Assembly (NCBI RefSeq): GCF_036188265.1
Contig: NZ_CP108093.1
Coordinates: forward strand, 4,112,001 to 4,176,000
Length of the DNA: 64,000 nucleotides
Direction: 5' to 3'
Origin: Streptomyces sp. NBC_00247
GTDB lineage: Bacteria; Actinomycetota; Actinomycetes; Streptomycetales; Streptomycetaceae
Part shown: piece after piece, positions 9,051-16,088 of the stretch
Numbering within the stretch: position 1 is the stretch's first letter
How the letters are laid out: each line of letters begins with the position of its first letter
Notes under the pieces: generated by a model
Told to the model about the DNA's origin: nothing
Seen by the model: only the letters and a program-made list of their open reading frames with translations
The model's database searches: none
Made by a program: the position numbers and the translations under genes

Positions 9051-9117
9051 AGGGGCCCGTCGCGACGGTGTCGGATGCGGTGACCCACAGCATCCGACAC
9101 CGTCGCGACGGGCCCCT
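9051..9117. terminator. very long perfect hairpin, probably bidirectional terminator
   Basis: Perfect 28-bp inverted repeat (arms 9051-9078 and 9090-9117) with an 11-base loop. It lies between the secreted-protein gene ending at 9018 and the convergent afsS ending at 9271, so it can terminate from both sides. Confidence 0.8.
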
Positions 9118-9270
9118 TCCGGTTGCCGCGCCGCCGTAGCCGTACCCCGGCGTCCCCGCCGGCTCCGGACGCACGACGGCCGCGGTGGCTCCCCCTCCGC
9201 GCCACCGCGGCCGTTCCCCCGTGTCCCGCGGCTCCCCCGAGCCCCGGGCCCCCGTAGCGAAAAAAGTCTG

Positions 9271-9462
9271 TCAGGTGACGGGCTCCGACGTGGCGTGCAT
9301 GTCGTCGGTCGTCGCCGTGCCACCGGTGCTCTGCGCGGTCAGCAGCTTCGAGGTGCCCGTGGCGTGCATGTCCAGCGTGGTCAGCTCCTCGGCGGCGACC
9401 TCGGTGCCGGTGGCGTGCATGTCCTGCGTCGTGAGCTTGGTGTCCTTCTGGGCGTCCGCCAT
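9271..9462 (-). CDS. afsS: AfsS, small repeat-containing regulator of antibiotic production
   Basis: A 63-residue protein, the same length as I recall for AfsS of S. coelicolor. It has three copies of a short repeat: LTTQDMHATG at residues 10-19, LTTLDMHATG at 27-36 and ATTDDMHATS at 50-59. AfsS acts downstream of AfsR to raise actinorhodin-type pathway regulators; its mechanism is not established, and no known DNA-binding fold is visible. The ATG at 9462 follows ggagcgg. The gene lies immediately downstream of afsR on the same strand, the arrangement known in S. coelicolor. The frame is open upstream to 9543, but that part would lie in the leader hairpin. Confidence 0.85.
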   Translation of the reverse strand: MADAQKDTKLTTQDMHATGTEVAAEELTTLDMHATGTSKLLTAQSTGGTATTDDMHATSEPVT

Positions 9463-9495
9463 GTTCCGCTCCCTGCGAATCCTCGTATCGGGTGG

Positions 9496-9541
9496 GCGAG
9501 GCCCGTCCGGCTGTTCCCCCGAACTGCCGGACGGGCCTCGC
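9496..9541 (-). promoter_or_regulatory. strong hairpin in the afsS leader
   Basis: Perfect 16-bp inverted repeat (arms 9496-9511 and 9526-9541, loop 14 bases). It lies between the presumed afsS promoter near 9640 and the afsS ribosome-binding site near 9470, so it would be part of the afsS 5' leader. It could end afsR read-through or attenuate afsS; no U-run follows. Confidence 0.65.
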
Positions 9542-9647
9542 AAGAGCCGCTCACTTTAGGGCCTGTACCGAGGCCTCAGTGCCACGACCCACAGGTCGCC
9601 CCGTCTGCCCCCCGACGCGACGGATCGACTGGTTAGAGAGTGCCGGT

Positions 9648-9669
9648 CGGCGATAAACGAATGATGAAC
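9648..9669 (-). promoter_or_regulatory. candidate AfsR/PhoP operator of afsS
   Basis: On the minus strand two consecutive 11-base units read GTTCATCATTC (9669-9659) and GTTTATCGCCG (9658-9648). In S. coelicolor AfsR binds 11-bp direct repeats at the -35 region of afsS, and PhoP uses similar GTTCAnn PHO-box units at the same place. Position between afsR and afsS fits exactly. Binding itself is inferred. Confidence 0.72.
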
Positions 9670-9685
9670 GTGCTCTGACAGCGCT

Positions 9686-12600
9686 TCACGCCGGCATCAC
9701 GGACGCGAACCGGTTCAGCAGGGCGCGTACCTCCACGGCCTCGGGGGAGCCCGAACCGTCGTAGATACCGAGCGCCTCGCGCCAGCAGACCTGCGCCCGG
9801 CCGAACTGGCCGATCCGGACCAGGGCCTGACCGAGGACGGTGAGGACATTGGCCTTCCGCCAGTCGCCCCCGATCCCGCGCAGCGCGGTCAGCGACTGCT
9901 CGGCCCCGGCGGCGGCCTCCACCGCCCGCCCCGCCGCGAGATCGACCTCCGCGAGACGGAACAGGGTCATGCCCACCCACAGCCGCTGCCGGCTCTCGCG
10001 GAAGACCACCAGGGCCTCCTGCAACCGGTCCGTCGCATCGGAGAACGACTCGCGCCGCGTGAGCGCCATGCCCAGGGCGTACCGGCCGTTGGCGCTGCGG
10101 AGCGCGTGGCCCATCCCGTCGTAGATGTCCGTGCCCCGCTGCGCCAGCTCCACCGCGCTGCCGGTACGGCCGGTCGCCAGGTGGATCCGGGACAGGTTGC
10201 ACAGGGCGCTCGCCTCGCCCGGCCGGTCCCCGATCAGCCGGAACGCCTCGATGGCCTGGGCGAAGTACGTCTCGCCGTCGTCGTGACGGTTCTGGTAGAG
10301 CGCCATGATCCCGAGCGCGTTCGAGGCCCAGCAGCCCGGCAGCGGGTCCAGCGCCGGGTCGACCAGCGCCATGATCCGCGCCGCCTCCTGCTCGGCCTGG
10401 TCGAACCGGCCCGATGCGTGGTGCACATCGGCGAGGGTGACCAGCGCCCGCACCTCCGCACGGCGGTCACCGCAGGCCGATGCCGCGCCCAGCAAGGTCA
10501 GCGCGGTCGTCTCGTACTCCTTCGCGTTGGCACCCGACTCCCCGAGATCCAGCGCCGCCCACAACAGGTCCACCGCGCGCCGCAGAGATGCGGGCCCGAC
10601 GGACTGGCGCGCACAGGCGAGGATCGTGGCGGCCTCCGTGTACAGCCAGTCCCGTGCCGCATGACGGTCGGTGAAGGCCAACCCGGTCCGCCCGGTGGGC
10701 TCCAGATGGTCCACCAGCCGGTCGCCCGGCCGCTCCAGCGCGTACACACCGGCAGCCGTCGCGAGATAGAAGTCGGTCAGCCGGGAGAGCGCCCGCTCCC
10801 GCTCCTCGGGAGGATGCTCGTCGCGCTCGGCGCACGCACGCGCGTAGAGCCGGACGAGATCGTGGTAGCGGTAACGCCCCGGTGCCGCCGACTCCACCAG
10901 GGAGGTGTCGACCAGCGACTCCAGGATGTCCTCGGCCACGTGCGGCTCCAGATCGAGGAGCGCGGCGGCGGCGGCCAGAGACACGTCCGGGCCGTCCGCC
11001 AGACCGAGAAGGCGGAACGCACGGGCCTGGGCGGGCTCCAACTGGCCGTATCCCAGCTCGAACGTCGCCTTCACCGCGAGATCGCCCGCCCGCAGCTCGT
11101 CCAGCCGGCTCCGCTCGTCGGCGAGCTTGGCCGCCAGCACCGACACCGTCCAGGTACGGCGTGACGCGAGCCGCGAGGCGGCGATGCGGATCGCCAGCGG
11201 CAGGAATCCGCACGCCGCCACCACGTCGAGGGCCGAGTCCCGTTCGGCGTTCACCCGCTCCTCACCGACGATCCGGGTGAAGAGCTGCAAGGACTCGGCA
11301 GGGGACATCACGTCCAGGTCCACCAGATGCGCACCGGCCAGGTCGATCATCCGCACCCGGCTCGTCACCAGAGCGGCGCACCCGGGCGTCCCCGGCAGCA
11401 ACGGCCTTACCTGCGCGGCGTCGTGAGCGTTGTCCAGCAGCACGAGTACCCGGCGGCCGTCGAGGGTCGACCGGTACAGCGCGGCCCGTTCGTCCAGCGA
11501 GTCCGGAATCGCCGACTCGGGGGTGCCCAGCGCGCGCAGGAACGCACCCAGCACCGTCTCGGGCTCGGCTACCCGGGCCCCCGCACCCTGAAGGTCCACG
11601 TACAACTGGCCGTCCGGGAAGTGGCTCCTGGACCGATGGGCCACGTGCACCGCGAGCGTGGTCTTGCCCACGCCCCCGATGCCCGCCAGCGCCGACACCG
11701 CCATCACCGAACCCTCGGCCGTCGCCAGCCGGTCACCGAGCTCGCGCACGAACGAGCCGCGGCCGGTGAAGTCCGGGACCGTGGCCGGGAGCTGGGCGGG
11801 GCGCACGGCGGCCGGCGGTCCGGGCGCGACGTCGTCGACCGGTCGGGCCAGTTCCTCGTCGGCCCGCAGGATGCGCTGCTGGAGCTGCGAGAGCTCGGGA
11901 CGCGGATCGACCCCCAGCTCCTCCGCGAGGAGCCGTCGGGTGTCCGCGTACACCGCGAGCGCCTCGGACTGCCGGCCGCTGCGGTACAGCGCCAGCATCA
12001 ACAACTCCCGCAGCCGCTCCCGCAGGGGCTGCGAGGCGGTGAGCGCGGTCAGCTCGGAGACCGCCTCCGCGTGGTGGCCCAGCTCCAGATCCAGGTCGAG
12101 CCGTGTCTCGGTCAGCTGACGGCGCCACTCCTCCAACCTGGTGCGCTGATTCTCCGCGTACGGACCGGGCACCGAAGCCAGCGTCTCGCCGTCCCAGAAC
12201 GCGAGGGCCTCCGCCACCAGCTCCCGGGCCCGCGCCCGGTCGCCGGACGCCCGCGCCTTCTCCGCCGCGCTCACCGACTCCTGCGCGAGACGCACGTCGA
12301 GGGAGCCTTCACGGAGCCGGATCGCGTAGCCACCCGACTCGCTGACCAGCACGTCCTGACCGAGCGCCTTGCGGAGCCGGGAAGCGTACGTACGGATCGC
12401 CGCCAGCGCCTTCGGCGGCGACTCCTCGCCCCAGATGGCATCGATCAACTCCGCGGCGGTCGCGGTACGGCCGTCCCGGAGGAGCAGCGCCGCCAGCAGC
12501 GCCCGCTGCTGCGGGGAACCGGAGGCCAGCGGGTCGTCGCCGAGCCGGACCCGAACGGGTCCCAGGACGGCGAAGTGCAACTCGCGCCGGGGGGGTTGGG

Positions 12601-12805
12601 ACGGGGCCCGGGCCTCGCGCCGACCCTGATCGTGGGCCTGGGCCTGGGCCTGGACGTGGCTCTGGAGGTGGTCCGGGGCCTGGGCCTGGTTCTGGAGATG
12701 GTCCTGGGCCTGGTCCTCTGTGGGATGCGGCTCGGCTCCGGACACCGGCCCTTGCGTGGCGCGCTGCTCCGGAACGCGCACGCGTGGCCCGTTGTCGCGG
12801 TCCAT
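9686..12805 (-). CDS. afsR: AfsR, SARP-family global regulator with NB-ARC ATPase and TPR domains
   Basis: A 1039-residue regulator that receives phosphorylation from AfsK and activates afsS. Layout: a Gln/Ala-rich extension (about residues 20-72), winged-helix DNA-binding domain (76-165, LHFAVLGPVRV to SESGGYAIRL), bacterial activation domain (170-315), NB-ARC nucleotide-binding domain (about 345-600) with Walker A GIGGVGKTT at 375-383 and Walker B RVLVLLDNA at 452-460, then C-terminal TPR-like helices. S. coelicolor AfsR has 993 residues; the surplus is the N-terminal extension. The ATG at 12805 is chosen because cagggggcatca precedes it with good spacing. The gene is read toward afsS. Confidence 0.92.
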   Translation of the reverse strand: MDRDNGPRVRVPEQRATQGPVSGAEPHPTEDQAQDHLQNQAQAPDHLQSHVQAQAQAHDQGRREARAPSQPPRRELHFAVLGPVRVRLGDDPLASGSPQQRALLAALLLRDGRTATAAELIDAIWGEESPPKALAAIRTYASRLRKALGQDVLVSESGGYAIRLREGSLDVRLAQESVSAAEKARASGDRARARELVAEALAFWDGETLASVPGPYAENQRTRLEEWRRQLTETRLDLDLELGHHAEAVSELTALTASQPLRERLRELLMLALYRSGRQSEALAVYADTRRLLAEELGVDPRPELSQLQQRILRADEELARPVDDVAPGPPAAVRPAQLPATVPDFTGRGSFVRELGDRLATAEGSVMAVSALAGIGGVGKTTLAVHVAHRSRSHFPDGQLYVDLQGAGARVAEPETVLGAFLRALGTPESAIPDSLDERAALYRSTLDGRRVLVLLDNAHDAAQVRPLLPGTPGCAALVTSRVRMIDLAGAHLVDLDVMSPAESLQLFTRIVGEERVNAERDSALDVVAACGFLPLAIRIAASRLASRRTWTVSVLAAKLADERSRLDELRAGDLAVKATFELGYGQLEPAQARAFRLLGLADGPDVSLAAAAALLDLEPHVAEDILESLVDTSLVESAAPGRYRYHDLVRLYARACAERDEHPPEERERALSRLTDFYLATAAGVYALERPGDRLVDHLEPTGRTGLAFTDRHAARDWLYTEAATILACARQSVGPASLRRAVDLLWAALDLGESGANAKEYETTALTLLGAASACGDRRAEVRALVTLADVHHASGRFDQAEQEAARIMALVDPALDPLPGCWASNALGIMALYQNRHDDGETYFAQAIEAFRLIGDRPGEASALCNLSRIHLATGRTGSAVELAQRGTDIYDGMGHALRSANGRYALGMALTRRESFSDATDRLQEALVVFRESRQRLWVGMTLFRLAEVDLAAGRAVEAAAGAEQSLTALRGIGGDWRKANVLTVLGQALVRIGQFGRAQVCWREALGIYDGSGSPEAVEVRALLNRFASVMPA

Positions 12806-13189
12806 TGATGCCCCCTGTCCTGCTCTTCGCTCCGCCCGGTCGTGCTGTGGTCGCCGGCACCGGGACGGGACGCGGGGGAGCACCCGGGTGTGACGTGAGG
12901 GCGCATCCGGATCGTTCCGTACCGTGGATACCGCGGTTGACAGTCTGCCTTGTCGCGGGCTGCCCCGTCAGCACTGCGTGACGCTCTGCACAAGGCCTCG
13001 ACAACGATTCCGGAACCTTGCCCAGGGGAGCGGGCGTCGGCGGTGTGCCCGGGGGTGGGTCCGCGCCGCGTTCCGGGCCGCGTTCCGGGGGCATCGCAGT
13101 GGCATCGCAGGGGCATCCCAGGGGAGGCGCCCCCGGTGCGAACACGCGTGGCGCGGGCCGGCACCGGGGGTACCTCCTACCGGGAGGGG
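12806..13189. other. intergenic region upstream of afsR
   Basis: About 380 bases between the MerR stop and the afsR start. It should contain the afsR promoter. Short direct repeats occur around 13065-13110 (a repeated GCGTTCCGGG and a repeated GGCATCGCAG/GGCATCCCAG), but I cannot assign a function. Confidence 0.5.
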
Positions 13190-14038
13190 TCAGCCCCGGA
13201 CGATGCGCTGCTGCAGCTCCGTCACCCACTTCTCGTGGTCCTCGGGGCACTCCAGGCTGACCTCACGGCAGTAACCGACCGCCCCGTAACCGCTGGCGTC
13301 CAGCCAGCGCGCGAGGACCTGTTCCGTGGAGAGAACGGTGTCCATCGGGCCCCGGTGCACGAGGGTGGCTGCCTCGAACGAGGGCAGTTCCACCACGTGT
13401 ACCCCGGTGTCGCCGATCGGGCCGACCGGCGCGGATACCGTCACCCCGGCGTGCACGAGGATCGCGCCGACCGCGGTGTTCTCGCTCGTGTCCCCGTCCG
13501 GGGTGTTCTCGTACCGGGCGATACCGGGACCGGTGGGCGTGACGCCCGCCTCGGCCAGCAACGGGAACAGCCGCTCGTACAGGGGGGTGATCACCGGGGT
13601 GATGTCCTGCGGCCGAAATTCGGCGGCCGTACCGGTCAACTCGGCGACCCGTACCGCCGGAACCCGCTTGACCACGATGTCGTCGGTGTCCATGCGTCCC
13701 TCACTCTCGATCGTCCGGAGTCGCGCCTCCACCTGGTTCAGCCGTGCCGCCGCCGCTGCCATGGCCGCTTCAAGCTCCGACCGCCTCAGCCGCAGCATCC
13801 CGCGCAGTTCCTGTGCGGTGATCTCGTCGTCGAGGATGCTCCCGACCTCTTGGAGCGTGAAGCCGAGCTCCTTGAGGGCGATGACGCGGTTGAGGCGGGC
13901 CAGTTGGGCGGCGCCGTAGAAGCGGTAGCCGGTGGCCGGGTCGGTACGGTCCGGACGCAGCAGCCCGATCGCGTCGTAGTGACGCAACATGCGGGGTGAT
14001 ACCCGTCCGTACCGGGCGAAATCTCCGATGGTGAACAT
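13190..14038 (-). CDS. MerR family regulator with GyrI-like effector domain
   Basis: A 282-residue regulator. Residues 1-70 form the MerR winged helix (MFTIGDFARYGRVSPRMLRH, then YYDAIGLL-type and ATGYRFYGAAQL). Residues 75-110 are the dimerisation coiled coil (LRRSELEAAMAAAAARLNQV). Residues 120-282 match the GyrI-like/AraC effector-binding fold that binds drug-like small molecules (VVKRVPAVRVAELTGT and VELPSFEAATLVHRG). It likely senses a toxic or aromatic compound, but the target gene is not obvious; neighbours are afsR and a cold-shock gene. The ATG at 14038 opens the conserved MFTIGDF sequence. Confidence 0.88.
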   Translation of the reverse strand: MFTIGDFARYGRVSPRMLRHYDAIGLLRPDRTDPATGYRFYGAAQLARLNRVIALKELGFTLQEVGSILDDEITAQELRGMLRLRRSELEAAMAAAAARLNQVEARLRTIESEGRMDTDDIVVKRVPAVRVAELTGTAAEFRPQDITPVITPLYERLFPLLAEAGVTPTGPGIARYENTPDGDTSENTAVGAILVHAGVTVSAPVGPIGDTGVHVVELPSFEAATLVHRGPMDTVLSTEQVLARWLDASGYGAVGYCREVSLECPEDHEKWVTELQQRIVRG

Positions 14039-14214
14039 GATGTCTCCGAGTGCACGGCTTCACACGGGGTGAAGGTCAAGGCAAGCGCGGAACCCGAGTA
14101 AACGCCGGGCGCTGGACCGGGGCGCGGAGAAACGGAGCGCGGGAGAGTCGCGCGGGAATTGCGGCGTGGAGAATCGGCCGGTGCGGTGCGGGGAATGCCG
14201 CGCGGGCAAAGGGC

Positions 14215-14254
14215 AGGAGCCCCGCCCCTCGCCGAAGCGAGGGGCGGGGCTCCT
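14215..14254 (-). terminator. terminator of the cold-shock gene
   Basis: Perfect 18-bp inverted repeat (arms 14215-14232 and 14237-14254). Read on the minus strand the loop is TTCG closed by C-G, the extra-stable tetraloop. It lies 40 bases after the cold-shock stop. Confidence 0.88.
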
Positions 14255-14294
14255 TGGGTACTGCTTGCCGGCCGCGATCGACCGACCCGGGCAA

Positions 14295-14498
14295 CTAGGC
14301 CGGGGTGACGTTCTCAGCCTGCGGGCCCTTCGGACCCTGAGTGACGTCGAAGTTCACGACCTGGTTCTCCTCGAGGGAGCGGAACCCGGACGCGTTGATC
14401 GCGGAGTAGTGAACGAAGACATCCGGGCCGCCGCCGTCCTGGGCGATGAAGCCGAAGCCCTTTTCAGCGTTGAACCACTTGACGGTTCCGGTAGCCAT
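14295..14498 (-). CDS. cold-shock domain protein
   Basis: A 67-residue single cold-shock domain. Both RNA-binding motifs are intact: RNP1 KGFGFIAQ at about residues 13-20 and RNP2 DVFVHYSAI at 26-34. It starts MATGTVKWFNAEKG and is full length for the family. The protein binds single-stranded RNA or DNA and melts secondary structure. The ribosome-binding site aaggagg precedes the ATG at 14498. A long leader with a hairpin (14560-14596) lies upstream, as is common in cold-shock genes. In S. coelicolor a cold-shock gene also neighbours mqnA, from memory. Confidence 0.95.
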   Translation of the reverse strand: MATGTVKWFNAEKGFGFIAQDGGGPDVFVHYSAINASGFRSLEENQVVNFDVTQGPKGPQAENVTPA

Positions 14499-14559
14499 AA
14501 AGCCCTCCTTGGGCCAAAGGGTTGCCCTGCTCCAGAACCTGCAAAGAAGTCTGAAAACT

Positions 14560-14596
14560 ACAAAAGCCTGCGGGTTACATGCTCCGCAGGCTTTGT
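14560..14596 (-). promoter_or_regulatory. hairpin in the cold-shock gene leader
   Basis: Near-perfect inverted repeat (arms 14560-14573 and 14584-14596, one bulged A, 10-base loop). It is 60-100 bases upstream of the cold-shock ATG in an unusually A-rich stretch for this genome. It may be a structured leader that affects mRNA stability or translation. Confidence 0.5.
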
Positions 14597-14649
14597 ACTG
14601 CAAGGGAAACCAAACTGCAACTTGCGGGCGAGCCTAGCACGCAGTCTCT

Positions 14650-15209
14650 GGGGAGCGGTAGAGGGAAAGATCACTTCACTCGAATGTTTGATTGGGCGAT
14701 CCGATAGGTGACCGGCGGGTGTGGAGGTGGGTGTGGAGGTGGGTGTGGAGGTGGGTCGGCAGGCCGGTGTGGAGGCGGCTGCGGAGGCTGTTCGGTACGG
14801 CTCCGCGCCAAGGGGGCACGGCGGAGATCCGGAGGGGCGCGCAAGGGTGTCGGGGAGGGGCGTGAGGGGGCGCAGAGGAGAGGCGCGGGGATGGGGGCGG
14901 GGGCTGCGGGGTGAGGTCGAGGGGACGAGGTCGAGGGGTGAGGTCGCGGGTGAGGTCGAGGGGGAGGGCGAGGGCGAGGGGGAGGGGCGAGGAAGGGGGC
15001 GGGGGAGCCCGGGGCGGGGTGTCGTGGGAGCGCGTCGGGTCGTGCGCGCGGGGACGGGCGGGCCCCAAGGCTGCCGCAGGGCGGGAGGGGCGAGCGGATG
15101 GGGAGGAGAAGGGAGCGAGGCGGGACGCGGGGCGGGCGGAGGAGTGGGCTCGACCCTGGGGCGTCGCCCCGGTGGTGTGGTCGTCCGGCCGCAGGTCTAG
15201 CCTCGCGAT
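14650..15209. repeat. G-rich and purine-rich repeat region upstream of mqnA
   Basis: Three tandem 12-bp units (GTGTGGAGGTGG) occupy 14719-14754. A long G/A-rich run with repeated GAGGTCGAGGGG- and GGGCGAGG-like words follows at about 14880-15000. The plus strand is strongly purine-biased over about 300 bases. Minus-strand frames here would be almost pure Pro/His/Arg and are not credible proteins. The region must also hold the mqnA promoter. Confidence 0.7.
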
Positions 15210-16088
15210 GTGGACAATTCAACCGTCTCTCCCGTCGAAGGCGGCCATCGCCGCAGCCGGCCCCGCGTCGGCCACATCCAGTTCCTGAACTGCCTTCCCC
15301 TCTACTGGGGACTGGCACGGACAGGGACCCTGCTCGATCTGGAGCTGTCGAAGGACACCCCGGAGAAGCTCAGTGAGCAGCTGGTCAAGGGCGACCTGGA
15401 CATCGGCCCCATCACCCTGGTGGAGTTCCTGCGCAACGCCGACGACCTGGTCGCGTTCCCCGACATCGCAGTCGGCTGCGACGGCCCCGTCATGTCGTGC
15501 GTGATCGTGTCGCAGGTGCCCCTGGAGCAGCTCGACCGGGCGCGGGTGGCCCTCGGCTCGACCTCCCGTACCTCCGTCCGTCTGGCCCAGCTCCTGCTCG
15601 CCGAGCGCTACGGGGTGCAGCCCGACTACTACACCTGCCCGCCCGACCTCGCCGCGATGATGCAGGAGGCGGACGCCGCCGTGCTGATCGGCGACGCCGC
15701 GCTGCGCGCCAACCTGCACGACGCCCCGCGTCTCGGGCTCCAGGTCCACGACCTGGGCGAGATGTGGAAGGAGTGGACGGGGCTGCCGTTCGTCTTCGCC
15801 GTCTGGGCCGCGCGCAAGGACTACCTGGCCGCCGAACCGGACTACGTCGACAAGGTGCACCAGGCGTTCCTGGCCTCGCGGGACGTATCCCTCGAAGAGG
15901 TCACCAAGGTCGCCGAGCAGGCCGCGCGCTGGGAAGCCTTCGACGCGCAGGTGCTGGAGAAGTACTTCACCACTCTCGACTTCCGCTTCGGCCCCGATCA
16001 GCTCGCGGGCGTCAAGGAATTCGCCCGGCGCACCGGCGGTGCCACCGGCTACCCCGACGACGTACACGTCGAACTCCTCGGCAGCTGA
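15210..16088 (+). CDS. mqnA: chorismate dehydratase MqnA (menaquinone, futalosine pathway)
   Basis: A 292-residue enzyme for the first step of the futalosine pathway, dehydration of chorismate to 3-[(1-carboxyvinyl)oxy]benzoate. It has the periplasmic-binding-protein-like fold of the family: RVGHIQFLNCLPLYWGL near residues 19-35, DLDIGPITLVEFLRN, a GSTSRTSVRLAQLLL phosphate-loop-like segment, and EMWKEWTGLPFVFAVWA. Length is typical. GTG at 15210 is the first possible start, because an in-frame stop lies four codons upstream. An overlapping ATG at 15208 is in another frame. MqnC lies 3.5 kb downstream. Confidence 0.93.
   Translation: MDNSTVSPVEGGHRRSRPRVGHIQFLNCLPLYWGLARTGTLLDLELSKDTPEKLSEQLVKGDLDIGPITLVEFLRNADDLVAFPDIAVGCDGPVMSCVIVSQVPLEQLDRARVALGSTSRTSVRLAQLLLAERYGVQPDYYTCPPDLAAMMQEADAAVLIGDAALRANLHDAPRLGLQVHDLGEMWKEWTGLPFVFAVWAARKDYLAAEPDYVDKVHQAFLASRDVSLEEVTKVAEQAARWEAFDAQVLEKYFTTLDFRFGPDQLAGVKEFARRTGGATGYPDDVHVELLGS

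Noticed and set aside
14671..15318. Long minus-strand frame rich in Pro, His and Arg upstream of mqnA
   Set aside because: Composition reflects the G-rich repeats on the plus strand; no start signal or domain, and it overlaps the mqnA coding region.
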